A DNA stretch of 50,026 bases. It comes from Pseudomonadota bacterium. GTDB lineage: Bacteria; Pseudomonadota; Alphaproteobacteria; Micavibrionales; UBA2020. Made by a program: the position numbers and the translations under genes. The stretch lies in NCBI GenBank assembly GCA_023444705.1, contig JAEXMB010000044.1:1-50026 (forward strand), given 5' to 3'. Of this stretch, positions 17,806 through 27,019 are shown piece by piece; the first letter of the stretch is position 1; each line of letters starts with the position of its first letter. The notes below the pieces were generated by a model, which ran no database searches, was not told the DNA's origin, and saw only the letters and a program-made list of their open reading frames with translations.

Positions 17806-19296
17806 ATGAAAGCGCTTTTCCGCAAGAAGCTTGTCACTGACCACGACTTCGGCCTGCACAGGGTGCTGAGCGCCTTTGACCTCACGCTGCTTGGCGTTGG
17901 TGCCATCATCGGCACGGGTATCTTCGTTCTCACCGGCGTTGCCGCCGCCACGCTGTCGGGCCCTGCGGTCGTGCTGTCGTTCATCATCGCGGGCATCGCC
18001 TGCGCCTTTGCCGCCCTTGCCTATGCGGAGCTGGCCTCAAGCGTCGGCGGATGCGGCAGCGCCTATGGCTATTCCTACGCCGCCTTTGGCGAGGTCATTG
18101 CCTGGATCATCGGCTGGGATCTCATCCTTGAATACGGCGTCGCCGTTGCCGCCGTGGCCAACGGCTGGTCGGGATATTTCAACAACGCGCTGGCCGCCAT
18201 CGGCCTGTCGCTGCCCGAATACCTCACGCGCGGCCCTTCCGCCGATGCATGGGCGGGCTTGCTCAACCACGTACTTGAACCGCTCGGCCTTGGCATCACC
18301 CGTGCCGACCCCGCGACCCTGCCCGCCGTCGAGGGCTGGATCAACCTGCCCGCCGTCGCCATCATCCTTGCGCTGATGTTCATGCTCATCAAGGGCGTGC
18401 GCGAGAGCGCGCGCCTGAACGCGGCGATGGTCTTCGTCAAACTGCTGACCATCACGGTCTTCATCGCTGTTGCGGTCTTTCATGTGCAACCCGCCAACTG
18501 GTCGCCGTTTATCCCGTTTGGCTGGTACGAAGCCCTGCCCGATGGCAAAACCATCGGCGTGCTGGCCGCGGCCTCCGTCGTGTTCTTCGCCTATGTCGGC
18601 TTTGACGCGGTATCAACCGCGGTCGAGGAAGCCAAGGACCCGCAGCGCGACGTGCCCATCGGGCTGATCGGATCGCTGGTGTTCTGTACGCTGATCTACA
18701 TCGTCGTATCGGGCCTGCTGACCGGCATGATCCCCTATCCCGAACTCAACGTGTCGTCGCCCGTATCCTTCGCGCTGCAACAGGTGGGCGTCACCTGGGC
18801 ATCGGCACTGGTGGCGACGGGCGTCATCACCGGACTGACCACGGTTATGCTGGTGCTGTACTACGGCCTGACGCGCGTGATCTTGGCTATTTCGCGCGAC
18901 GGCCTGCTGCCCGGCTTTTTCGCCAAGATCAGCGACACCACCCACACACCCGTGCGCACGACCGTGATCTGCGGCGTGGTCATGGCGCTGATGGCGGGGT
19001 TCATCCCGCTCGGCGCGCTGGCCGAGCTGGTCAACATCGGCACGCTGACCGCCTTTGTGCTGGTCTGCGGCGGTGTTGCGTGGATGCGCTATACCCACCC
19101 CGACATGCACCGCCCCTTTAAAATTCCCTTTGGCATCACCCTGCCGGTGCTGGGCGTTTTGTCGTGCGGCGCGCTGATCTACTTCCTGCCCGTGCATACG
19201 CATGAACGTTTCGTCATCTGGCTTGCCGTCGGCATGATCATCTATTTCGGCTATTCCGTCCGCCACAGCCGTCTGGCGCGCGCCAAACAGCCCTAA
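17806..19296 (+). CDS. APC-superfamily amino acid permease (CAT-type)
   Basis: A 496-residue inner-membrane transporter with about twelve hydrophobic helices. The first helix carries GVGAIIGTGIFVLTG (about 31-45), the signature of the amino acid-polyamine-organocation superfamily that binds the substrate backbone. VFFAYVGFDAVSTAVEEAKDP near 255-275 marks the cationic amino acid transporter subgroup. The exact substrate is not determinable. ATG at 17806 follows AGGTG six bases upstream. The AI-2E family gene starts 18 bases after its stop, so the two transporters are probably co-transcribed. Confidence 0.88.
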   Translation: MKALFRKKLVTDHDFGLHRVLSAFDLTLLGVGAIIGTGIFVLTGVAAATLSGPAVVLSFIIAGIACAFAALAYAELASSVGGCGSAYGYSYAAFGEVIAWIIGWDLILEYGVAVAAVANGWSGYFNNALAAIGLSLPEYLTRGPSADAWAGLLNHVLEPLGLGITRADPATLPAVEGWINLPAVAIILALMFMLIKGVRESARLNAAMVFVKLLTITVFIAVAVFHVQPANWSPFIPFGWYEALPDGKTIGVLAAASVVFFAYVGFDAVSTAVEEAKDPQRDVPIGLIGSLVFCTLIYIVVSGLLTGMIPYPELNVSSPVSFALQQVGVTWASALVATGVITGLTTVMLVLYYGLTRVILAISRDGLLPGFFAKISDTTHTPVRTTVICGVVMALMAGFIPLGALAELVNIGTLTAFVLVCGGVAWMRYTHPDMHRPFKIPFGITLPVLGVLSCGALIYFLPVHTHERFVIWLAVGMIIYFGYSVRHSRLARAKQP

Positions 19297-19314
19297 CCCC
19301 CTCACGAGGCCATC

Positions 19315-20427
19315 ATGCTTGATTTCAATTTCAAAAGCCGCCACGAAATCTACGAACTGGCCGTCGGCCTGACCGGCATCGCGCTGATCACCATCGGCTG
19401 CCTGTTCGTCATGGCACCGTTCCTGACCGCCATCCTGCTTGCCAGCATCTTCGCGTTGTCGGGCTGGCCTGCTTATGAATGGTCGCGCAACAAGCTTGGC
19501 CTTGGCACAAACACGGCGGCGCTGTTCGTGACCTTGTTGCTGACGGCGATTTTCATCCTGCCGCTGGTCATCATCGGCACCAGCGCGGCGGAGAATTTCA
19601 ACTCGCTGGTCGGCATGGCGCAAAACTCGATGCAGTCGGGCGACCTTTCGCAGGTCGGTGAATTCCTCGCCCGCGTGCCGTGGATCGGCGACGAACTGGC
19701 GCAATACTGGTCGGGGCTGATCACCGATACCGCACAGCTCAAGGAATTGCTGCAATCCTCGGCCAAGCCGGTATCGGCCACCCTGCTGACGCTTGGCAGC
19801 ACCATCGGCCAAGGGTTGCTACAGTTGGCGATTGCGATCTTCATCGCCTTTTTCTTCTTTCGCAACGGCATGCACGTGGCCTTGCGCCTGCGCAATCTCA
19901 GCGAAAAATTCGGCGGCGAGCGCGGACGCCAGTTGCTCGAGGTCACCAAGAAAACGTTGATCGGCGTCGTCTACGGTATCCTTGGCACCGCATTGGCGCA
20001 GGGTGCGCTGGCGGCATTTGGTTTCTGGATTTCGGGCGTGCCTGCGGCATCACTGCTGGGCCTGCTGGTCTGTTTCCTGTCGTTCATCCCCATCGGCCCG
20101 CCGCTGATCTGGGGCCCTGCGGCCTATTGGCTGTTCACGCAAGGCGAAACCGGTTGGGCGGTGTTCATGCTGATCTGGGGTGTTGCGGTGGTGAGCGCGA
20201 TCGACAACGTGTTGAAGCCCTACTTCATCAGCCTTGGCAGCAACCTGCCCTTCGTGCTGGTGCTGTTTGGCATCGGTGGTGGGGTGCTGGCCTTTGGCTT
20301 CATCGGCATCTTTATCGGCCCCACACTGCTGGCGCTGGCCTATTCGATCATCCTCGAACTCAGCACACCGCGCGCCAAAGGCGACAGCGTTGCCGTGCCC
20401 GCGCCGGAACCGCAGGTCTTCAAGTAA
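19315..20427 (+). CDS. AI-2E family transporter
   Basis: A 370-residue inner-membrane protein of the AI-2E (PerM/YdjX-like, PF01594) family. Two closely spaced helices near residues 15-55 are followed by a long amphipathic segment, then about six further helices. The conserved region GLLVCFLSFIPIGPPLIWGPAA is at about 242-264, with the usual DNVLKPYFISLGSNLP after it. Members export small signals or ions; the name does not prove autoinducer transport. ATG at 19315 follows GAGG. It converges with the next gene. Confidence 0.88.
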   Translation: MLDFNFKSRHEIYELAVGLTGIALITIGCLFVMAPFLTAILLASIFALSGWPAYEWSRNKLGLGTNTAALFVTLLLTAIFILPLVIIGTSAAENFNSLVGMAQNSMQSGDLSQVGEFLARVPWIGDELAQYWSGLITDTAQLKELLQSSAKPVSATLLTLGSTIGQGLLQLAIAIFIAFFFFRNGMHVALRLRNLSEKFGGERGRQLLEVTKKTLIGVVYGILGTALAQGALAAFGFWISGVPAASLLGLLVCFLSFIPIGPPLIWGPAAYWLFTQGETGWAVFMLIWGVAVVSAIDNVLKPYFISLGSNLPFVLVLFGIGGGVLAFGFIGIFIGPTLLALAYSIILELSTPRAKGDSVAVPAPEPQVFK

Positions 20428-20451
20428 CCATCAAGGCAGAAAAAGCGCGGA

Positions 20452-20964
20452 TCAGCGCACGGCCTGTCGCGTGCAGACGGGCCGGCTGGTCGGCGCGTCG
20501 CGCCACGGTTGCTGCGCCCACCGGCGGATTTTTTCCTGATCCATCCCCAGTGCCGCATCAAGGCGCGGGCTGAAAGCATTGCAGAACCCGACCACATTGC
20601 CGATCGCCAGTTGCGAGATATGGTTGGCAAGCCCCGTGCGCAGGGTGTGGAATTGCGCCTCGGGGTTGCTGGCCCCCTCCTTGCGGAAATAGGTGATCAG
20701 CGCATTTTCGTACATGGTGATGAGGTTTTTGTTCTTGTTCGTGAACGACTGGTATTTGCTGTAGAGATTGGCGCCATTGGGCATCTTGGCGCAGGTCAGG
20801 CCTATGACCATCAGCTCGCTGTGGATGCGCAGGCCCTGCTCCGCCTCGAACTCCGCCATGTTATAACACCCCGATGCCGCATCGGCCACCTTGACGGACA
20901 TCAGCGTGACCAGCGCTGCGGTGGCGGTCATCATGGCAAGTTTGCGGGGAAAGCGGAAAATCAC
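20452..20964 (-). CDS. Secreted protein of unknown function
   Basis: A 170-residue exported protein. The n-region FRFPRK and hydrophobic core MMTATAALVTLMSV with a VADA-type cleavage site make a clear signal peptide. Four cysteines follow in the mature protein (in SGCYN, LTCAK, GFCNA and PVCTR), enough for two disulfides. The mature part is mostly helical and contains YSKYQSFTNKNKNLI. The start is GTG at 20964, supported by the basic n-region; ATG at 20934 would remove it. No strong ribosome site is visible. I do not recognise the family. It converges with the AI-2E gene and is divergent from the gene at 21158. Confidence 0.68.
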   Translation of the reverse strand: MIFRFPRKLAMMTATAALVTLMSVKVADAASGCYNMAEFEAEQGLRIHSELMVIGLTCAKMPNGANLYSKYQSFTNKNKNLITMYENALITYFRKEGASNPEAQFHTLRTGLANHISQLAIGNVVGFCNAFSPRLDAALGMDQEKIRRWAQQPWRDAPTSRPVCTRQAVR

Positions 20965-21157
20965 GGTTTTATACTCTGGTTGAGGTCTGTCTTGCGGATC
21001 ATCTTACGCCATATCGCGGCGGCGCACTCAAGCGTTTCATATAAATTATCATCCGTTTAGCAAAATAACAGTGATCCGCTCACCGCTTCTTAACGTATCT
21101 GGTTTATGATAAATCCATGTTTTGAAATTTAATTACCCAGCAACAGGAATATTCCCG

Positions 21158-21595
21158 ATGGGGCTTTTTTCGATTTTCAAGCGCAACGGCCTTTCAGGCA
21201 CCTTCAATGCCAAGGCTTTCGACCAGAATCTGGAGCGCACCCTTGCCCATCACGGTATCCCCGCGGCCCGTCAGGTCGGCGCCACCTTTGCCCTTGATGA
21301 CGACGCCCGCAAAGCCCTGAAAGGGTTTATGCCCGATTGCCCACCTTTCGCCACCGCCACGGTTCTGGTCGCCGACCGTCCCGACGACAAGGCCTCCGCC
21401 TATATGGCCGGCCAGCTGACGGATGGCACGCCAGCGATCATTTCCATCCAGAACCTTGCGCGCCTGCATGATATTCAGGCCATCACGGACAAGTTCTCCG
21501 CCCGCCGCAGCGCCCATTCCCTGCGCGAAACGCTTGGGGTGATCGGCACCCTGCAGGCAGATGAGCGCAACCGGCTTTATACCCCCAAGCCCTGA
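21158..21595 (+). CDS. Uncharacterised 145-residue protein
   Basis: A soluble protein beginning MGLFSIFKRNGLSGTFNAKA. The middle contains VLVADRPDDKASAYMAGQL, and the C-terminus has a helix with ARLHDIQAITDKFSARRSAH. There is no signal peptide, membrane helix or recognisable motif. The frame is open to a TTG at 21122, but ATG at 21158 has AGGAA eight bases upstream. It is a single gene followed by a strong terminator. No function can be proposed. Confidence 0.65.
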   Translation: MGLFSIFKRNGLSGTFNAKAFDQNLERTLAHHGIPAARQVGATFALDDDARKALKGFMPDCPPFATATVLVADRPDDKASAYMAGQLTDGTPAIISIQNLARLHDIQAITDKFSARRSAHSLRETLGVIGTLQADERNRLYTPKP

Positions 21596-21619
21596 TCCTT
21601 CCCCTGTTTTGCTCTCTGG

Positions 21620-21648
21620 CAGGCCCCGTGGCTGACGGGGCCTGTTTT
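21620..21648 (+). terminator. Intrinsic terminator
   Basis: CAGGCCCCGT (21620-21629) pairs with ACGGGGCCTG (21635-21644) around a 5-base loop and is followed by TTTT. It ends the 21158 gene and insulates miaB. Confidence 0.85.
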
Positions 21649-21786
21649 CATGTGCGTCCCCTTGCCAGCTCTTTGCGAGCCTTTGATTTTTATTGATATT
21701 ATGTATAAAAATTTCTGGACAGATTTCCGAAAACGTGGGATACACGTATACCTTCAAAAACGGATTTCAGGAGTCCCCCGCCGGCC

Positions 21787-23148
<1,362 letters not shown>

Positions 23149-23178
23149 CAAACCCCACATAAAAAAAGGACGCATACG

Positions 23179-24279
23179 ATGAGCCAAGGACAAACAAAAA
23201 CTTCCGGACAGTACGACATCGTATTTGAAGGCGCGAACCGTCAAAGCACCGCGCTGATCGTTCTGTGCAAAAAATACAGCCTCGCCAACATCCTTGAAAA
23301 AGATTTCGGCGTATCTTTCGATGGCGCGATCAAAGGCAACCGCGACATCAGAAAAGTCGGCAAGATCACCGTTTACGGCAAGGCCGCCAACGTTGAAAAA
23401 GTAAAACAGGCATTTGAAATCCTCACCACCTACTTCGATGAAGGCACGCACTTCTCCAAAGAAATGCTCGAGGACATCACCGGCCAGATCAACGCCAAAG
23501 GCAGCTATGCCCGCACCCAGTTCAAAACTGCCGCCAACCAGAATAGCCGCGGCAGCAACAAACCCGGTTCCTACACCTTCGAAGCCCGCACCCAGGCGCA
23601 GGCCGACCTGTGGAACACCATCGAAAGCCAGACCCTGACTTTCGGTGTTGGCCCCGCCGGTACCGGTAAAACCCACGTAGCGGTTGCACGTGCCGTTCAG
23701 GCGCTGAAATCGGGCGAAGTTAAAAAGATCATGCTGGCACGCCCCGCCATCGGCACCGGCAAAGACCTCGGCGCGCTGCCGGGCGGCGTTGAAGACAAAC
23801 TCGCTCCCTACATGCGCCCCCTCTACGATGAACTGAACGAAGTTCTCGGCCCCACCCAGCTCAAAGCCTACATCACCAGCGGCACCATCGAAATCGCGCC
23901 CGTTGAAATGATGCGCGGCCGTACCTTCAAAAACGCTTTCGTGATCGTTGACGAAGCGCAGAACTGCACCAAAGAGCAGATGCGCATGGCTCTGACCCGT
24001 ATCGGCGAAGACAGCAAAATGGTCGTCACCGGCGACCCCATGCAGACCGACCTGAAAGACAAGTCGGACAGCGGCCTGAAGTGGGCGTATGAGAAACTGG
24101 ACGGCAAGCCCAGCATCGGCGTTCAGTACTTCAGCCCCTCTGACGTTGTTCGCCATGAAGTCGTCAAAACCATCGTTGAAGCACTGGATGACGACAACCA
24201 GGCCAACCCCGGCGCAAACCGCAAAGTGGCGGCAGCACCTGCCCCCCGCCAACAGCGCAAAGCGCCCGGCCAAGGCTAA
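23179..24279 (+). CDS. PhoH-like ATPase, divergent first copy
   Basis: A 366-residue cytoplasmic P-loop ATPase. An N-terminal KH/PIN-linked region (about 10-90) precedes the PhoH core with Walker A GPAGTGKT at 158-165, Walker B FVIVDEAQNCT near 254-264 and VVTGDPMQTDL. The canonical RPAVEAGERLGFLPG is changed to RPAIGTGKDLGALPG, and a 40-residue Asn/Ala/Lys-rich tail is added. It therefore differs clearly from the ordinary PhoH 120 bases downstream. Its heavy use of AAA lysine codons and its own strong ribosome site (AAAAAAAGGA) suggest good expression. A terminator follows, so it is probably transcribed with miaB. PhoH proteins are RNA-associated ATPases of unsettled function. Confidence 0.88.
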   Translation: MSQGQTKTSGQYDIVFEGANRQSTALIVLCKKYSLANILEKDFGVSFDGAIKGNRDIRKVGKITVYGKAANVEKVKQAFEILTTYFDEGTHFSKEMLEDITGQINAKGSYARTQFKTAANQNSRGSNKPGSYTFEARTQAQADLWNTIESQTLTFGVGPAGTGKTHVAVARAVQALKSGEVKKIMLARPAIGTGKDLGALPGGVEDKLAPYMRPLYDELNEVLGPTQLKAYITSGTIEIAPVEMMRGRTFKNAFVIVDEAQNCTKEQMRMALTRIGEDSKMVVTGDPMQTDLKDKSDSGLKWAYEKLDGKPSIGVQYFSPSDVVRHEVVKTIVEALDDDNQANPGANRKVAAAPAPRQQRKAPGQG

Positions 24280-24321
24280 GGGAACCTTTCCTTAGGCTAA
24301 ACGTTTGAAAACTATGGCTTG

Positions 24322-24352
24322 CGCCCGCCTTGTGCGGGCGTTAAGCTTTTTT
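24322..24352 (+). terminator. Terminator between the two phoH genes
   Basis: CGCCCGC (24322-24328) pairs with GCGGGCG (24334-24340) over a 5-base loop. A T6 run follows at 24347-24352 after a 6-base gap, so termination may be partial. Confidence 0.55.
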
Positions 24353-24353
24353 G

Positions 24354-24362
24354 TGGTATACT
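24354..24362 (+). promoter_or_regulatory. Possible extended -10 promoter for phoH-ybeY
   Basis: TGGTATACT matches an extended -10 element (TGnTATACT) just after the terminator. No good -35 is present. It would start a leader of about 28 bases before the TTG start of the second phoH gene. Confidence 0.4.
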
Positions 24363-24396
24363 TTTTGAACGTGCTTAACAGTTCCAGGAGAACGCT

Positions 24397-25413
24397 TTGA
24401 GCAAACAAGCAGTCCGACGTCACGGGCTTAAATTCGACGACAACACCCTCGTCCCCTTGCTGTTCGGGGAGCATGACAGCCACCTCAGCCTGATCGAAGA
24501 AGGTCTTGATGTCGAAATCGCCGCACGCGGCAACGAGATCATGATCACCGGCACCAAAAACAATCTGCGTGCGGCACAGGCTGTTTTCGACGTGCTGTGG
24601 AACCGCCTGCAAAGCGGCCTTGAAGTCACGGCGGAAGAAGTCAACGCCGCCATCGACGTCGCCAAAAGCCCGATGGACGAAAACGCGCGCGGCATGGCCA
24701 TGACGGCCCTGCAGGATACACACGTGCATCTGCGCAGCAAGTCCAAGCATAAACAGATCACTGCGCGCAATCCCAAGCAGGCCGAATACCTCGACGCCAT
24801 TGCCAAAAACCATCTGGTCTTTGGCCTCGGCCCTGCGGGTACGGGCAAGACCTTCCTCGCCGTCGCACAGGCCGTGCAGTTCATGCTTGAGGGCAAGGTC
24901 GACCGCCTGATCCTCTGCCGCCCCGCTGTCGAAGCCGGCGAGCGTCTTGGCTTTCTGCCCGGCACCATGCAGGAAAAGATCGATCCCTACCTGCGTCCCA
25001 TCTACGACGCGCTGCATGATATGCTACCGCCCGAACAGATCGCCAAGCGCCTGGCCGACGGCACCATCGAAATCGCGCCGCTGGCCTTCATGCGCGGGCG
25101 CACGCTGTCAAATGCCTTTGTCATTCTGGACGAAGCGCAGAACACCACATCCGCACAGATGAAAATGGTACTGACCCGCCTTGGCGAGGGCAGCCGCATC
25201 ATCGTCACCGGAGATTTGAGCCAGACCGACCTGCCCCACGGCACAACATCAGGCCTCAAAGACGCGCTTGACGTCCTGCGCGGACAGAACGACATTGCCG
25301 TCGTCACCTTCAGCGAGGGCGAAGTCGTTCGCTCCCGTCTGGTCAAAACCATCGTCAACGCCTATGAAAAGCGTGACGGCAAATCATCCAAAACAAGCGC
25401 GATCGCATCATGA
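24397..25413 (+). CDS. phoH: PhoH family ATPase (canonical copy)
   Basis: A 338-residue cytoplasmic ATPase with the usual N-terminal KH-like region, Walker A GPAGTGKT at 145-152, RPAVEAGERLGFLPG, Walker B FVILDEAQNT at 241-250 and IVTGDLSQTDLP. It is the copy expected between miaB and ybeY in alphaproteobacteria. The start codon is TTG at 24397: AGGAG at 24386-24390 is six bases upstream, and no ATG sits nearby in frame. It overlaps ybeY by 4 bases (ATGA). This neighbourhood suggests a link with the YbeY RNase and ribosome quality control. Confidence 0.95.
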   Translation: MSKQAVRRHGLKFDDNTLVPLLFGEHDSHLSLIEEGLDVEIAARGNEIMITGTKNNLRAAQAVFDVLWNRLQSGLEVTAEEVNAAIDVAKSPMDENARGMAMTALQDTHVHLRSKSKHKQITARNPKQAEYLDAIAKNHLVFGLGPAGTGKTFLAVAQAVQFMLEGKVDRLILCRPAVEAGERLGFLPGTMQEKIDPYLRPIYDALHDMLPPEQIAKRLADGTIEIAPLAFMRGRTLSNAFVILDEAQNTTSAQMKMVLTRLGEGSRIIVTGDLSQTDLPHGTTSGLKDALDVLRGQNDIAVVTFSEGEVVRSRLVKTIVNAYEKRDGKSSKTSAIAS

Positions 25414-25997
25414 GTACTCTTGAAATCAATATCGACACCGCCACCACCAAGTGGAAGGCGGCGTTCCCCAAGCAACGCAAAAAAATCGAGCAAGCCGCGG
25501 CCCTCGCCTATCTGCTGGCAAAAAAACCCGCCGCTCTCAAAGGACAGGACGTCAGCATGACGCTGACGCTCACCGGCAACGCGGCGATCAAAAAACTCAA
25601 CCGCGACTATCGCGCCAAGGACATGGCGACCAACGTGCTGTCCTTCCCGCAAATCGCCATGCCTACGCCCGGCCGCGCGGCCAAGGCACGCGGCAAGCAC
25701 AAGCAGGCCGCCGCGCTGAAAAAGTCGGACTTGCGCATTTTTTCACAGCGTACCCTGCCGCTGGGCGATGTGGTCCTTGCCTTCGAAACCATCAAAAAAG
25801 AAGCCAAAGAGCAGAAAAAAACGCTGGAAAGTCATACACTTCACCTTGTCATTCATGGCGTGCTGCACTTGCTGGGCTATGACCATATGTCCGACGCCGA
25901 GGCAAAACATATGGAAAGCCTTGAATGTGACATTTTGGCGATGATGGGCTATCCTGATCCCTATCATGTGCCCCGCGATTCGAAGAAAGCAGGCTAA
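25410..25997 (+). CDS. ybeY: Endoribonuclease YbeY (16S rRNA maturation)
   Basis: A 195-residue zinc-dependent RNase needed for 16S rRNA 3'-end maturation and 70S ribosome quality control. The metal-binding motif HGVLHLLGYDH supplies His149, His153 and His159. LNRDYRAKDMATNVLSFP (about 63-80) is the family's other hallmark. A basic, Ala/Lys-rich stretch at about 82-112 interrupts the region after SFP and makes the protein longer than the usual 150-170 residues. Its start overlaps the phoH stop by 4 bases, so the two are coupled. corC follows seven bases after its stop. Confidence 0.95.
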   Translation: MSTLEINIDTATTKWKAAFPKQRKKIEQAAALAYLLAKKPAALKGQDVSMTLTLTGNAAIKKLNRDYRAKDMATNVLSFPQIAMPTPGRAAKARGKHKQAAALKKSDLRIFSQRTLPLGDVVLAFETIKKEAKEQKKTLESHTLHLVIHGVLHLLGYDHMSDAEAKHMESLECDILAMMGYPDPYHVPRDSKKAG

Positions 25998-26004
25998 TTT
26001 TACT

Positions 26005-27003
26005 ATGCCCGACGTTGTGCCCCCGCAACCTGTCCAGTCCACACGCGTATCCGAAGCGAGCGCCAGCGAAGACCCGCTCAGTCGCCCCGCCGCCGCGGCC
26101 GTCGCCGCCACCCTCAACAGCCGTGATCCGGAAACCCGCCGCTTTGGCCTGTGGCTCAAGCAGATCCTCGCCCTGCGCCCGCGCAAGGAAGACCATCTGC
26201 GTGAAGCGCTTGAAGAACTCATCAGCGACGAACCCGCCACGCAGGAATCCGCTGTCGCCGCGCACGAACGCAAGCTGATCTCAAACGTGCTGGAACTGCG
26301 CGACCTGTCGGTTATCGACATCATGGTGCCGCGCGCCGACGTTTTCGCCGTTGAAATCGGCACTGCCAAGGAAGACCTGCTGCGCCTGATGGCCGAGCGC
26401 CCGCATTCGCGCATTCCCGTTTACAAAGGCGACCTCGACAACATCGTCGGCGTGGTGACGATGAAAGACCTTTTCGTCAAGCTGGCCGAAGGCAGCGATT
26501 TTGAAATCTCCGCCATGATGCGTGAACCGCTGGTGGTCTCGCCCGCCATGCGCGTGATGGACCTGATCCTGCACATGCGCCAATCCAAGGTGCATATGGC
26601 CTTCGTCGTCGACGAATTTGGCGGCATTGACGGCCTTGTCACCATCAACGACCTGATCGAGGCCATCGTCGGCGAGATCGACGACGAATACGATTTCGAA
26701 GTCAGTCCGCAGTTGATCGAACGCCCCGACGGATCGGCCATCGCCGACGCGCGCTATCCCATCGAGGATTTCGAGGCACGCTTTGGCAACGTCTTCACCG
26801 AAGACGACGAGCGCGAGGAAGTCGACACCCTTGGCGGCCTTGTCACCTATCTGGCCGGACGCGTGCCCATGCGCGGCGAGATCATCCGCCACGCCAACGG
26901 CATGGAATTCGACATCATCGATGCCGACCCGCGCCGCGTCACGCGCCTGCGCATCCGCAACCTGCCGCAAAAACCGGCGGAAGCCCCCACACCCGCCAGC
27001 TAA
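26005..27003 (+). CDS. corC: CBS-domain CorC/HlyC-type protein
   Basis: A 332-residue protein with an acidic, proline-rich N-terminus, then a pair of CBS domains (about 105-225; MVPRADVFAVEI, RIPVYKGDLDNIVGVVTMKDL, MAFVVDEFGGIDGLVTINDL) and a C-terminal CorC/HlyC transporter-associated domain (about 245-325). CorC proteins act with CorA in magnesium/cobalt efflux; the alphaproteobacterial forms are often called hemolysin-like. No membrane helices are present. The frame opens upstream inside ybeY, but ATG at 26005 is the first start after its stop. The position between ybeY and lnt is conserved. Confidence 0.88.
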   Translation: MPDVVPPQPVQSTRVSEASASEDPLSRPAAAAVAATLNSRDPETRRFGLWLKQILALRPRKEDHLREALEELISDEPATQESAVAAHERKLISNVLELRDLSVIDIMVPRADVFAVEIGTAKEDLLRLMAERPHSRIPVYKGDLDNIVGVVTMKDLFVKLAEGSDFEISAMMREPLVVSPAMRVMDLILHMRQSKVHMAFVVDEFGGIDGLVTINDLIEAIVGEIDDEYDFEVSPQLIERPDGSAIADARYPIEDFEARFGNVFTEDDEREEVDTLGGLVTYLAGRVPMRGEIIRHANGMEFDIIDADPRRVTRLRIRNLPQKPAEAPTPAS

Positions 27004-27019
27004 CGGACCCTATCGCCGC

